A stretch of DNA of 64,000 nt, from contig NZ_CP049257.1 of NCBI RefSeq assembly GCF_011046535.1, positions 1,922,001-1,986,000 of the forward strand. The letters are read 5' to 3'. This document shows, piece after piece, positions 44,798 to 52,787 of this stretch; positions within the stretch are counted from its first letter, which is position 1; every line of letters starts with the position of its first letter. Under the pieces are notes generated by a model. It was not told the origin of the DNA. It made no database searches and saw only the letters and a program-made list of their open reading frames with translations. A program made the position numbers and the translations under genes. This DNA is from Nocardioides anomalus (lineage in GTDB: Bacteria > Actinomycetota > Actinomycetes > Propionibacteriales > Nocardioidaceae).

Positions 44798-45570
44798 GCG
44801 ACCTCGTCGACCGGTCCATCGCGGAGCTCCGCGCCCAGCACGACCAGCTGGCGGAGGTGGTGGCGGGGCTGACCCAGGAGCAGCTGACCGGGCCCAGCGG
44901 CGCGAGCGAGTGGTCGGTCGCCGACGTCCTCTCCCACCTCGGGAGCGGGGCGGAGATCGGCCGCTACCCGGTCGTCGCCGCCCTGACCAGCGCGGACGTG
45001 GACGCCCCGGAGAACACCGAGATCTGGGACCGCTGGAACGCCATGGCCCCCGCCGACCAGGCCTCCGGCTTCCTCGGCAGCGACGAGGAGCTCGTGGCGA
45101 CGTACGAGGCGATGACGCCCGAGCAGCGCGAGCAGACCCAGATCGACCTCGGATTCCTGCCGCAGCCGGTGCCGTTGGCCACCGCGGTCGGCATGCGCCT
45201 GAACGAGGTCGTGCTGCACGCCTGGGACGTGCGCGCCGGGCTGGACCCCGCGGCGACGCTGAGCGACGAGGCGGCGTCGCTGCTGGCCGAGCACTACACC
45301 GAGACGATGTCGTTCCTGCTCGGCTTCGTCGGCCAGCCCGGCGACGTCGGCCCGACCAGGGTCGCGCTCGGCGACCACACCGTGGTCGTCGAGGACGCGG
45401 TCCGCCTCGAGCCGGGCACCGAGGGCGCCACCGCGACCTTCGAGGGGCCCTTCGAGGCCGGGGTGCGGCTGATCACGGGCCGGCTCCGTCCGGAGCACAC
45501 CCCGGCCGACGTCGCCGTCACCGGCGACGTGAGCCTGGAGGACCTGCGGACGGTCTTCCCGGGCTACTGA
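44794..45570 (+). CDS. Mycothiol-dependent maleylpyruvate isomerase-domain protein
   Basis: 258 residues of the actinobacterial TIGR03083/MDMPI type: an N-terminal DinB-like four-helix bundle (about 1-165) with metal-binding histidines in SVADVLSHLGSG and NEVVLHAWDVRAGL, and a small C-terminal alpha/beta domain (about 175-258). These proteins use mycothiol in isomerase or transferase reactions, mostly with unknown substrates. GTG 44794 overlaps the QueA-like stop. Third gene of the MerR-promoter operon, which would fit a redox or thiol stress response (inference). Confidence 0.8.
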   Translation: MSDLVDRSIAELRAQHDQLAEVVAGLTQEQLTGPSGASEWSVADVLSHLGSGAEIGRYPVVAALTSADVDAPENTEIWDRWNAMAPADQASGFLGSDEELVATYEAMTPEQREQTQIDLGFLPQPVPLATAVGMRLNEVVLHAWDVRAGLDPAATLSDEAASLLAEHYTETMSFLLGFVGQPGDVGPTRVALGDHTVVVEDAVRLEPGTEGATATFEGPFEAGVRLITGRLRPEHTPADVAVTGDVSLEDLRTVFPGY

Positions 45571-45879
45571 TCAGGCCGCCAGGCAGACCGGGCCGCGCAC
45601 CTCGGTCAGCCGGCGCGCCACGCGGGTGGTGAGGTCGACCAGCCGCAGCCCGAGCGCGCCGGCCACGGCCTGGAGCACCTCGGAGCTCGGCTCCTTGCGA
45701 CCGCGCTCGACCTCGGAGAGGTACTGCGTCGAGACGCCCGCCTCCTCGGCCACGTCGGCCAGGGTGCGGCCCACGTCGTGACGCTCCTCGCGCAGCTCGC
45801 GGCCCACCGCCTCGCGCCACAGCGGCTCACGCTCCGCGGGCTCGGTCTCCGGCCGCGGGAACGGGATCAGCTCACCCAT
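45571..45879 (-). CDS. ClgR/PopR-like XRE regulator with LAA C-terminus
   Basis: 102 residues. The helix-turn-helix (about 30-90) reads GRTLADVAEEAGVSTQYLSEVERGRKEPSSEVLQAVAGALG in parts, as in the ClgR and PopR activators of clp protease genes. The protein ends PVCLAA. A terminal Ala-Ala is the signal by which ClgR and PopR are themselves degraded by ClpP in streptomycetes. The clpP pair at 39835 is the obvious target or protease. ATG 45879 lies 6 nt after TAGCCT (45891-45886), suggesting a leaderless mRNA, with a ClgR-type palindrome 50 bp upstream. Confidence 0.8.
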   Translation of the reverse strand: MGELIPFPRPETEPAEREPLWREAVGRELREERHDVGRTLADVAEEAGVSTQYLSEVERGRKEPSSEVLQAVAGALGLRLVDLTTRVARRLTEVRGPVCLAA

Positions 45880-45928
45880 GTCCGGAGGCTACGCCCGCAC
45901 GTCGTACGACGCGCCGGTCGCGCCCGGC

Positions 45929-45945
45929 GTTCGCGGAGGGCGAAC
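45929..45945. promoter_or_regulatory. ClgR-type operator GTTCGC-N5-GCGAAC
   Basis: GTTCGC-GGAGG-GCGAAC is a perfect 6-5-6 palindrome. It resembles the ClgR recognition sequence (CGC and GCG arms with a 5-bp spacer) and lies 50 bp upstream of the ClgR/PopR-like gene, in the position of an activator site. Confidence 0.65.
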
Positions 45946-45952
45946 GGCCGCG

Positions 45953-46180
45953 CTACCTGCGCGCCTTGAGCCAGTGACCCAGCTCGGCGTCGGTGAGCAG
46001 CTCGCGCGCCTCGTCCTCGCGCTCCTCGGGCACCATGACCCGCATCTGCAGGAAGTTGAGCGTCCCCTCGAGGACGCTGGAGTTGCGGTCGGCGACGAAG
46101 CAGGGGATGTCCGCCTCCTGCATCAGCCCCTCGACCACGGAGATCAACGCGACGTCGTTGGTCCGGACGATCTCGATCAT
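45953..46180 (-). CDS. DUF2007-like small protein
   Basis: 75 residues of the DUF2007 (putative signal-transducing) type: a short ferredoxin-like fold with IVRTNDVALISVVEGLMQEADIPCFVADR and RVMVPEEREDEARELL. Function is not known. ATG 46180 is preceded by GGGAGG. It ends 8 bp from the ClgR-type palindrome and points the same way as the regulator, so read-through is possible. Confidence 0.7.
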   Translation of the reverse strand: MIEIVRTNDVALISVVEGLMQEADIPCFVADRNSSVLEGTLNFLQMRVMVPEEREDEARELLTDAELGHWLKARR

Positions 46181-46218
46181 GACCCTCCCAACGGCCGGCG
46201 TTCCCCTAGGGTGCCCGC

Positions 46219-46632
46219 ATGCGCGGTCGCCGTCGAGGGACACCCGACCAGGACCGCTGGACGCGCCACGACTGGTGGGGCGTGGTCGTCGACAGCCCGG
46301 ACCCCGAGGCGCTCGCCCGGTTCTACTCCGAGCTGCTCGGCTGGCCGCTGTGGCGGCCCGACGAGATGGACCCCGGCGAGGCGGCCGTCGACGCCGGGGA
46401 GGGGGTCGCCGGCCTCACCTTCCACCTCGAGCGGGACTACGTGCGGCCGGTCTGGCCGAACGCGCCGGGGGAGCAGCAGATGATGCTGCACCTGGACTTC
46501 CAGGTCGACGACCTGGACGCGGCCGTGGGCCACGCGGTCGGGCTCGGCGCCGAGCTCGCCGCCCACCAGCCGCAGGAGGACGTCCGGGTGCTGCTCGACC
46601 CGGACGGCCACCCGTTCTGCCTGTACGTCTAG
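46219..46632 (+). CDS. Glyoxalase/VOC-family protein
   Basis: 137 residues with two vicinal oxygen chelate modules: HDWWGVVVDSPDPEALARFYSELLGW at the N-terminus and LHLDFQVDDLDAAVGHAVGLGA near residue 95, ending in LLDPDGHPFCLYV. Small VOC proteins may be lyases, dioxygenases or resistance proteins; the substrate is unknown. ATG 46219 is 6 nt after TAGGGT (46207-46212), suggesting leaderless expression. Convergent with ltp3, overlapping its end by 4 bp. Confidence 0.8.
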   Translation: MRGRRRGTPDQDRWTRHDWWGVVVDSPDPEALARFYSELLGWPLWRPDEMDPGEAAVDAGEGVAGLTFHLERDYVRPVWPNAPGEQQMMLHLDFQVDDLDAAVGHAVGLGAELAAHQPQEDVRVLLDPDGHPFCLYV

Positions 46633-47792
46633 TGCGTCGGCTTCTCCGCACCCACGACCCACATGGCGAAGAACTGCGAGCCGCCGCCGTAGGCGTGGCC
46701 CAGTGCCTTGCGGGCGCCGTCGACCTGGTGCTCGCCGGCGGCGCCGCGGACCTGGAGCGCGGCCTCGCCGAAGCGGAGCATGCCGGAGGCGCCGATGGGG
46801 TTGGAGGAGAGCACGCCGCCGGAGCAGTTGACCGGCAGCACGCCGTCCATGGCGGTGCCGCCGGACTCGGTGAGCCGCCACCCCTCGCCCTCGTCCGCGA
46901 AGCCGAGGGACTCGAGCCACATGGGCTCGAACCACGAGAACGGCACGTAGATCTCGGCCACGTCGATCTCGTCGAGGGGTGAGGTGATGCCGGCCTGCTC
47001 CCAGAGCGCGGCGGCGGCGTCGCGGGAGGCCTGCGGGTTGACCTGGTCGCGCTCGGCGGCGGTGGTGGCCTCCGAGCGCATCACGGTGCCGTGGATCCAG
47101 GCCGGGTTGGGGGAGGCGCCGGCCACGTCCTCGGCGGCGATGACCAGCGCGCAGGCGCCGTCGGAGGAGGGGCAGGTCTCGTCGTACCGGATCGGGTCCC
47201 ACAGCATCTGCGAGGCGAGCACGGACTCGACCGTGGTGCCCTCGTTGTGCAGGTGCGCGTAGGGGTTCTTGAGCGCGTTGTTCCGGTCCTTGGCCGCGAC
47301 GATCGCGCCGATGTGGTTCGGCGCGCCGGAGCGCCGGATGTAGGAGCGCACGTGCGGGGCGAAGTAGCCGCCCGCGCCGGCGTGCACGGGCATGTTGAAC
47401 GGGATGGGCACCGAGAGCGCCCACATGGCGTTGGACTCCGACTGCTTCTCGTAGGCGACGGTGAGCACCTTGCGGTGCACGCCGGCCTGGACGAGCGAGG
47501 CGGCGACGATGGCGGTGGAGCCGCCGACCGAGCCGGCGGTGTGCACGCGCAGCAGCGGCTTGCCGGCCGCGCCGAGGGCCTCGGCCAGGAACAGCTCGGG
47601 CATCATCACGCCCTCGAAGAGGTCCGGCGCCTTGCCCACGACGATGGCGTCGACCTCGTCGAGCGTCATCCCGGCGTCCTCGAGGGCGCGGTCCACGGCC
47701 TCGCGGCACAGCCCCGCCATCGAGACGTCCTCACGCTTGGCCCGGTGGTGGGTCTGGCCCACGCCGACGACCGCGGCCGGCTGCTTGCCCAT
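46629..47792 (-). CDS. ltp3: Thiolase-like lipid-transfer protein (aldolase)
   Basis: 387-residue non-decarboxylating thiolase-fold protein of the Ltp/SCP2 type. In rhodococci Ltp3 and Ltp4 are needed for C24-branched sterol side chains, where such proteins act as retro-aldolases with a DUF35 partner. Motifs are RVHTAGSVGGSTAI (about 80-95), CPSSDGACALVIAAED and NCSGGVLSSNPIGASGMLRF. Length and position relative to ltp4 and the DUF35 gene match Rv3523. It overlaps the ltp4 stop (ATGA). Confidence 0.85.
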   Translation of the reverse strand: MGKQPAAVVGVGQTHHRAKREDVSMAGLCREAVDRALEDAGMTLDEVDAIVVGKAPDLFEGVMMPELFLAEALGAAGKPLLRVHTAGSVGGSTAIVAASLVQAGVHRKVLTVAYEKQSESNAMWALSVPIPFNMPVHAGAGGYFAPHVRSYIRRSGAPNHIGAIVAAKDRNNALKNPYAHLHNEGTTVESVLASQMLWDPIRYDETCPSSDGACALVIAAEDVAGASPNPAWIHGTVMRSEATTAAERDQVNPQASRDAAAALWEQAGITSPLDEIDVAEIYVPFSWFEPMWLESLGFADEGEGWRLTESGGTAMDGVLPVNCSGGVLSSNPIGASGMLRFGEAALQVRGAAGEHQVDGARKALGHAYGGGSQFFAMWVVGAEKPTH

Positions 47793-48844
47793 CAGTGGTC
47801 AGCTCCCATCACACACACGAGGTTCTGCTGCAGGGCCGGTCCGGACGTCGCGTGGCCCAGGGTCCTGGCCGCCTCGCCGCTCCAGATCCGCCGGGCGGCC
47901 TCGCCGATCCGGATGCCGCCGGCGGAGAACATCGGGTTCGACGTCAGCGCCCCGCCCGACGGGTTGACGCGCACGTCGTCCGCGAGCCCCAGCTCGCGGC
48001 GCAGCACGAGCTCCTGGTGGCTGAACGGCGCGTGCAGCTCGGCCACCTCCACACCGTCCAGGTCACAGGCCTCGCCGGCCCGCTGCGCGGACGGCGAGCG
48101 GGTCAGGTCGCGGGTGCCCATGCTCATCGGGTCGACGAAGTGGGCCAGCGAGCGGATCCAGGCGGGCCGGTCGGTCACCTCGCGCGCCCGGTCCCCGGCC
48201 GCGAGGACCAGGGCGGCCGCGCCGTCGGTCACCGGCGCGCAGTCGTGCTTGCGCAGCGGGTCGGCGTACACCGGCCGGGCCAGCAGCTCGTCGACCGACG
48301 AGCCGCCCTTGCGCACGGCGTACTCGTTCTTCTCCGCGTCCGTCAGCGACCGGTTCGCCACCTCGGCCATGGCCCGCTCGTCCCAGACGCCGGCGTCGAT
48401 GCCCGCGCGGGCCTGGAGGCCGGCGAGGGAGACGGTGTCGGGCCAGATCGGTGTCATCGTGTAGGGCTCGAGCTGCAGGCTGAGCGTCCGCCGCAGCACG
48501 CCGGCCGAGCTCTTGCCGAACGCGTAGACCAGCGCGGTGTCGACCTCGCCGGTCTGGATCTTGAGCCAGGCCTCGTACATCGCCCAGGCCAGGTCCATCT
48601 CCACGTGCGACTCGTTGACCGGCGGGATCACCCCGATCGCGTCGACGGCCTGGACGAACGAGAACGACCGGCCAGCGAGGTAGTCGCTGGACCCGGAGCA
48701 CCAGAAGCCCACGTCGCGCCGGGTCCAGCCGGTCTGCTCGTAGCACTCCGCGAACAGCGGCACGAGCAGCTCCACGCAGGTCGGCGACCCGTCGAAGTCC
48801 TGCATCTGCCGCTGGGCGAACCCGACGACGGCGACGTCACGCAT
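47792..48844 (-). CDS. ltp4: Thiolase-like lipid-transfer protein (aldolase)
   Basis: 350 residues, same fold as the preceding protein and similar in size to Rv3522 (Ltp4). Signature segments are FGKSSAGVLRRTL (about 115), CAPVTDGAAALVLAAGDRA (about 205) and VNPSGGALTSNPMFSAGGIRIGEA (about 300). It starts 10 bp after the DUF35 stop and is coupled to ltp3. The three-gene operon, opposite an F420-type oxidoreductase gene, reproduces Rv3520c-Rv3523. Confidence 0.85.
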   Translation of the reverse strand: MRDVAVVGFAQRQMQDFDGSPTCVELLVPLFAECYEQTGWTRRDVGFWCSGSSDYLAGRSFSFVQAVDAIGVIPPVNESHVEMDLAWAMYEAWLKIQTGEVDTALVYAFGKSSAGVLRRTLSLQLEPYTMTPIWPDTVSLAGLQARAGIDAGVWDERAMAEVANRSLTDAEKNEYAVRKGGSSVDELLARPVYADPLRKHDCAPVTDGAAALVLAAGDRAREVTDRPAWIRSLAHFVDPMSMGTRDLTRSPSAQRAGEACDLDGVEVAELHAPFSHQELVLRRELGLADDVRVNPSGGALTSNPMFSAGGIRIGEAARRIWSGEAARTLGHATSGPALQQNLVCVMGADH

Positions 48845-48854
48845 CCCGACCCCC

Positions 48855-49817
48855 TCAGAGGTGCTGCTTGTAGGTGTCGTAGTCCGCGTCCGGCTCCCCG
48901 GTCGGCGCGAAGTGGCTGATGTTCTCGATCGTCGTGCCCCACTCCGACTCGGGCTTCCACACCGCCTTGACCCGCATCCCCATCCGGACCTCCTCGGCCG
49001 GGATGTCCAGGATCAGGTGCAGGAAGGCGATGTCGGCGCCGTCGAGCAGGACGTACGCCGAGACGTACGGCGGCGTGATCCGCTGGCCCAGGAACGGCAC
49101 GTTGACGATGCAGAACGTCGTCACCGTGCCGGTGTCCGGCAGCGGCACCTCGTCGGTGGTCGGCGTGCCGTCGGACGGGCACGCGCTGCGCGGCGGGATG
49201 TAGACCTTCCCGCACCGCGGGCACCGTTGGCCGACGAGCTTGCCCTGGCTGAGCGAGGTGTAGAACAACGACTCCTCGGGCGAGGCGGCGTAGAGGTAGT
49301 CGAGCTCGACCGGGACCACGATCCCGGTGACCGGGTCGATCGTCCGGAGCGGCTCGCGCGGCGCTGCCACCTCGGCCGCGTCCGGCGCCGGTTCGAAGCA
49401 GGCGATGTCGGTGATGTCGCCGGTGCGCTCCTCGCGCCAGCGGATCCGCACCCGCATGCCCGTGTGCACGTCGGCGGGCGAGGCCACGTCGAGCGCGTGC
49501 AGCAGCGGGGCGTCGGCACCGTCCAGGGTGACCAGCGCGAAGGCGAACGGCCGGTCCAGCGGCTGGCCCTTGACCGGCTCGGGCACCCACGTCCAGCTGG
49601 TCACGGTGCCGGTGTCGGCCACCTCGACGAAGTCCTGGGTCGGCTCGTGCGTGACCGGGTCGAACTCCGGCGGCGGGACCACGACCCGCCCGTCCGACGT
49701 ACGACCGCCGACCACCACGCCCTCGCGCAGCCCGCCCAGGAAGCGGCCCAGCACCGGCCCGGTCGAACGGGTGTAGTCGAACGCTACGGTGACGGGCGCG
49801 GACAGGGTGCGGGCCAT
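48855..49817 (-). CDS. Tandem DUF35 OB-fold protein, Ltp partner
   Basis: 320 residues made of two DUF35-like halves. The second half has an intact zinc ribbon (QRCPRCGKVYIPPRSACP, about 200-217) and an OB-fold. The first half keeps the OB-fold but lacks the cysteines of the ribbon (GGRTSDGRVVVPPPEFDP). DUF35 proteins are obligate partners of Ltp aldolases in steroid side-chain cleavage. It heads the ltp operon. ATG 49817 is 10 bp from a perfect KstR site and 6 nt after TAGTTT, so probably leaderless. Counterpart of Rv3521. Confidence 0.85.
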   Translation of the reverse strand: MARTLSAPVTVAFDYTRSTGPVLGRFLGGLREGVVVGGRTSDGRVVVPPPEFDPVTHEPTQDFVEVADTGTVTSWTWVPEPVKGQPLDRPFAFALVTLDGADAPLLHALDVASPADVHTGMRVRIRWREERTGDITDIACFEPAPDAAEVAAPREPLRTIDPVTGIVVPVELDYLYAASPEESLFYTSLSQGKLVGQRCPRCGKVYIPPRSACPSDGTPTTDEVPLPDTGTVTTFCIVNVPFLGQRITPPYVSAYVLLDGADIAFLHLILDIPAEEVRMGMRVKAVWKPESEWGTTIENISHFAPTGEPDADYDTYKQHL

Positions 49818-49827
49818 GGACGCAAAC

Positions 49828-49841
49828 TAGAACACGTTCTA
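49828..49841. promoter_or_regulatory. KstR operator between the DUF35-ltp operon and the F420 oxidoreductase
   Basis: TAGAACACGTTCTA is a perfect 14-bp palindrome and a full KstR consensus match. TAGTTT (minus, 49829-49824) and TAATCT (plus, 49840-49845) provide -10 boxes for both directions. Confidence 0.88.
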
Positions 49842-49873
49842 ATCTGATTCAAGGTCTCTCGGAGGGTGGCGGC

Positions 49874-50917
49874 ATGAAGCTGGGTCTGCAGCTGGGCTAC
49901 TGGGGCGCGCAGCCCCCGGCGAACCACGGCGACCTGGTCGCCGCGGCCGAGGAGTCCGGCTTCGACGCGGTCTTCACCGCCGAGGCCTGGGGCTCCGACG
50001 CGTTCACCCCGCTGGCCTGGTGGGGCCGCGAGACCTCCCGCGTCCGCCTCGGCACCTCGATCGTCCAGATGTCCGGGCGCACGCCGACCTCGATCGCCAT
50101 GCACGCCCTCACCCTCGACCACCTCTCCGGCGGCCGGGTCGTGCTCGGCATGGGCGTGAGCGGGCCGCAGGTCGTCGAGGGGTGGTACGGCGAGCCGTTC
50201 AGCAAGCCGCTGGCCCGCACCCGCGAGGTCGTCGACATCATCCGCCAGGTGCTGGCCCGCGAGGCCCCGGTCACCCACGCCGGCCCGCATCACCCGCTGC
50301 CCTACACCGGCCCCGGCGCGACCGGGCTCGGCAAGCCGCTCAAGCCCATCACCCACCCGCTGCGCGCCGACCTCCCGATCTGGCTCGGCGCCGAGGGCCC
50401 GAAGAACGTCGCCCAGACCGCCGAGATCGCCGACGGCTGGATCCCGATCTTCTACACCCCGAAGTCGGCCGGCATGTACCAGCCCTGGCTGGACGAGGGC
50501 TTCGCGCGCCCCGGCGCCCGGCGTACCCGCGCCGACTTCGAGATCGCCGCCACCTGTCACCTCCAGGTCGTGGCCGACGCGACCGAGAAGGCCGCCGTCG
50601 TCGACGCCATGCGGCCCTTCGTCTCGCTCTACATGGGCGGCATGGGCGCGCAGGAGATGAACTTCCACAACCAGGTCTTCGTCCGCATGGGCTACGAGGA
50701 CCTCGCCGCCGAGGTGCAGAAGCTCTACCTGAACGGCGACAAGGACCGCGCCACCGCACTCATCCCCGACGAGCTCGTCGAGGACATGCACATCATCGGG
50801 ACCGCGAGCGAGGTCAAGGAGAAGGTCGCCCAGTGGGAGGAGACCGGCGTGACGACGTTGCTGCTGTCCTTCGGCCGTGCGGAGGAGATCCGCGCCGTCG
50901 CGGAGCTGCTCGCCTGA
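49874..50917 (+). CDS. Luciferase-like F420-dependent oxidoreductase
   Basis: 347-residue TIM-barrel protein of the luciferase-like monooxygenase superfamily, the same length as Rv3520c, which it replaces in a conserved gene order. Typical blocks are GFDAVFTAEAWGSDAFTP (about 30-47), ISIVQMSGRTPTSIAM-like central strands and LPIWLGAEGPKNVAQTAEIADGWIP (about 170-195). It may use F420 or FMN; which, and on which sterol intermediate, is unknown. Divergent from the DUF35-ltp operon with a shared KstR site. The start is preceded by GGAGG. Confidence 0.87.
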   Translation: MKLGLQLGYWGAQPPANHGDLVAAAEESGFDAVFTAEAWGSDAFTPLAWWGRETSRVRLGTSIVQMSGRTPTSIAMHALTLDHLSGGRVVLGMGVSGPQVVEGWYGEPFSKPLARTREVVDIIRQVLAREAPVTHAGPHHPLPYTGPGATGLGKPLKPITHPLRADLPIWLGAEGPKNVAQTAEIADGWIPIFYTPKSAGMYQPWLDEGFARPGARRTRADFEIAATCHLQVVADATEKAAVVDAMRPFVSLYMGGMGAQEMNFHNQVFVRMGYEDLAAEVQKLYLNGDKDRATALIPDELVEDMHIIGTASEVKEKVAQWEETGVTTLLLSFGRAEEIRAVAELLA

Positions 50918-50953
50918 GGGCTCCGGACCGGACGCGAGCGTAGCCTCGTCGGG

Positions 50954-51877
50954 GTGCAGCCGCTCCGTGCCTCCGTCGCCGCGCTGGTCGGCGTCGCGCT
51001 GCTGCTGACCGGGTGCCACGCCGACGACGGCCGGGCCGTGCCGGAGCCCGCCGCCCCGGCCGCCCAGCCCGTGGTCATCGACGTCACCACCCTCCCGCTG
51101 GGTCCGCCGACGCTGGTGCCGACGCTGGTGGACGGCACGCTGACCTGGCGGGGCACGACGGTGCGGACGTCGTTCCCGGCCCAGGCCGTCCACGCCGAGA
51201 TCCTCGGGGCGGTGGACGGGCGGCCGGTGGTGACGGCGTACGTCGAGGACGGCGAGGACTCCGGCGACCGGTTCTTCTCCCTCGCGGCCGACGGCTCGGT
51301 GCGGCGGCTGGGGGCGACCTACCAGACCTACGACTACGGACCGCGGCTGGTCGCGAGCACCGGCCACGTCTGGGCCCAGCACACCGATCGGACCTCGCCG
51401 CTGACGTTGTGGGAGGTCGACGCCCGGACCGGCGAGCAGCTCGCGGTCTACCACCGCCGCGCACCGCACGACCTGGCGCCGGCCGACCAGGCCCTGGTCG
51501 ACGCGTGGGTGCACCGGCGGCGCGCCGCGCCCGAGACCGAGGACCGGACCCACGACGGTGCGCTCAAGGCGAGCGTGCGGACGCTGACCCTGGGGACCGG
51601 GTCGTCCGTGCCGGCGGTGGTGGTCCGGCGCACGGCGGACCGCGCGGAGCTGGCGCGTTTCCCCTTCGCCGTCGACGACCTGACCGGGAGCGTCGACCGG
51701 GTGGTCTTCGAGGACGACGAGCACGTGCTCGCGCTCGTCACGCTCTCCTCCACGCGTCGCCACGGCACCCGGCAGGCCGTGGTCCGCTGCGGGGTGGCGA
51801 CCGGCGCGTGCGAGCGGGTCACCGAGGTCAGCGGGCAGGTGGCCCTCGGCGTGGTCCGGCCGCGCTTCTACCCCTGA
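50954..51877 (+). CDS. Lipoprotein of unknown function
   Basis: 307 residues. The N-terminus is a lipoprotein signal with lipobox LLTGC (Cys about 21), so the protein should be anchored outside the membrane. The rest looks beta-rich and repetitive (VEDGEDSGDRFFSLAADGSVRRLG), like a propeller, but no family is recognised. GTG 50954 is 7 nt after TAGCCT (50941-50946), pointing to a leaderless mRNA. No KstR site. Convergent with the amidohydrolase gene. Confidence 0.7.
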   Translation: MQPLRASVAALVGVALLLTGCHADDGRAVPEPAAPAAQPVVIDVTTLPLGPPTLVPTLVDGTLTWRGTTVRTSFPAQAVHAEILGAVDGRPVVTAYVEDGEDSGDRFFSLAADGSVRRLGATYQTYDYGPRLVASTGHVWAQHTDRTSPLTLWEVDARTGEQLAVYHRRAPHDLAPADQALVDAWVHRRRAAPETEDRTHDGALKASVRTLTLGTGSSVPAVVVRRTADRAELARFPFAVDDLTGSVDRVVFEDDEHVLALVTLSSTRRHGTRQAVVRCGVATGACERVTEVSGQVALGVVRPRFYP

Positions 51878-51899
51878 GCGGTGCCTCGCCGGCGCGCTC

Positions 51900-52781
51900 T
51901 CAGAAGCCGTACGTCGCGGCGGCGTGCCCGCCCCAGAAGCCCGGCTGGTCCGCCGGGCCGCCGACCAGCCCGGTGAGGGTGGCCACGAGCTCGGCGTAGC
52001 CGCCGCCCATGGTCTCGATGGGCATGTTGCTGCCGAACAGCAGCCGGTCGGGGCCGAAGGTGGCCAGGGCGCCCTCCACCCAGGGGCGCAGGGTGTCGGC
52101 GTCGAGGGTCATCAGGACCATGCCGAGCCCGGAGAGCTTGCACACCATGTCGCTCTCGCCCGCCAGCCGCGCCATGGCGGCGCGCCAGGGCCCGAGGTCG
52201 TCGGCGGACTCGGGCCACCCCGTGTGCTCCAGGACCACGCGCAGCCCGGCGTACGGCTCGAGGGCGCGCAGCCAGACGTCGGCCTGCGCCGGGTGGCTGA
52301 CCAGGTCGAGGACTTTGTCGTGCTCGGCCAGCCAGGCGAGGACCACGGGCACGGCGGGGGAGTCGGGCTCGAAGCCGTAGAGCACCCGGACGCCCGCGAA
52401 CCGGTCCGAGGCCGCCTGCCGGTCCAGGTCGGCCCGGATCGCGGCGGCGTCGAGGGCGGGGTCGACGGTGCCGACCAGCCGTACGTCGACGCCGTGCTCG
52501 GCGGCCTGCGCCTCGACCCACGCGGCCTCGTCGAGGTAGGTGTGCGGGGCGGTCACCGCCGAGACGTGCACGAAGCCGTCGACGGTGAACGGCGCGGCCG
52601 CCCGGTGGTCCTGCGCCGTGAAGTCGCGGTTGAAGCCGTCGCCGGCCCCCGGCGGCAGCGCCTCCGCCCAGGCCGGGAGCCCGGGGTACCAGGGGTGCTC
52701 ACTCGGCCGCCACCAGTGAGCGTGCGCGTCGATGATCCTGCTCGCCTCGGGAACCGCCACCTGCGCAGCGTAGGGGAGCAT
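51900..52781 (-). CDS. Amidohydrolase-family (TIM-barrel) hydrolase
   Basis: 293 residues of the amidohydrolase-2 family (2-pyrone-4,6-dicarboxylate lactonase-like). The metal motif HxH is in IIDAHAHWW at about residue 20. Further ligands are in VLEHTGWPE and the closing Asp region LLFGSNMPIE. The substrate is unknown. ATG 52781 overlaps no neighbour, but the divergent gene starts 6 bp away at 52788, so their promoters overlap each other's coding starts. Confidence 0.8.
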   Translation of the reverse strand: MLPYAAQVAVPEASRIIDAHAHWWRPSEHPWYPGLPAWAEALPPGAGDGFNRDFTAQDHRAAAPFTVDGFVHVSAVTAPHTYLDEAAWVEAQAAEHGVDVRLVGTVDPALDAAAIRADLDRQAASDRFAGVRVLYGFEPDSPAVPVVLAWLAEHDKVLDLVSHPAQADVWLRALEPYAGLRVVLEHTGWPESADDLGPWRAAMARLAGESDMVCKLSGLGMVLMTLDADTLRPWVEGALATFGPDRLLFGSNMPIETMGGGYAELVATLTGLVGGPADQPGFWGGHAAATYGF

Positions 52782-52787
52782 GGCCGC

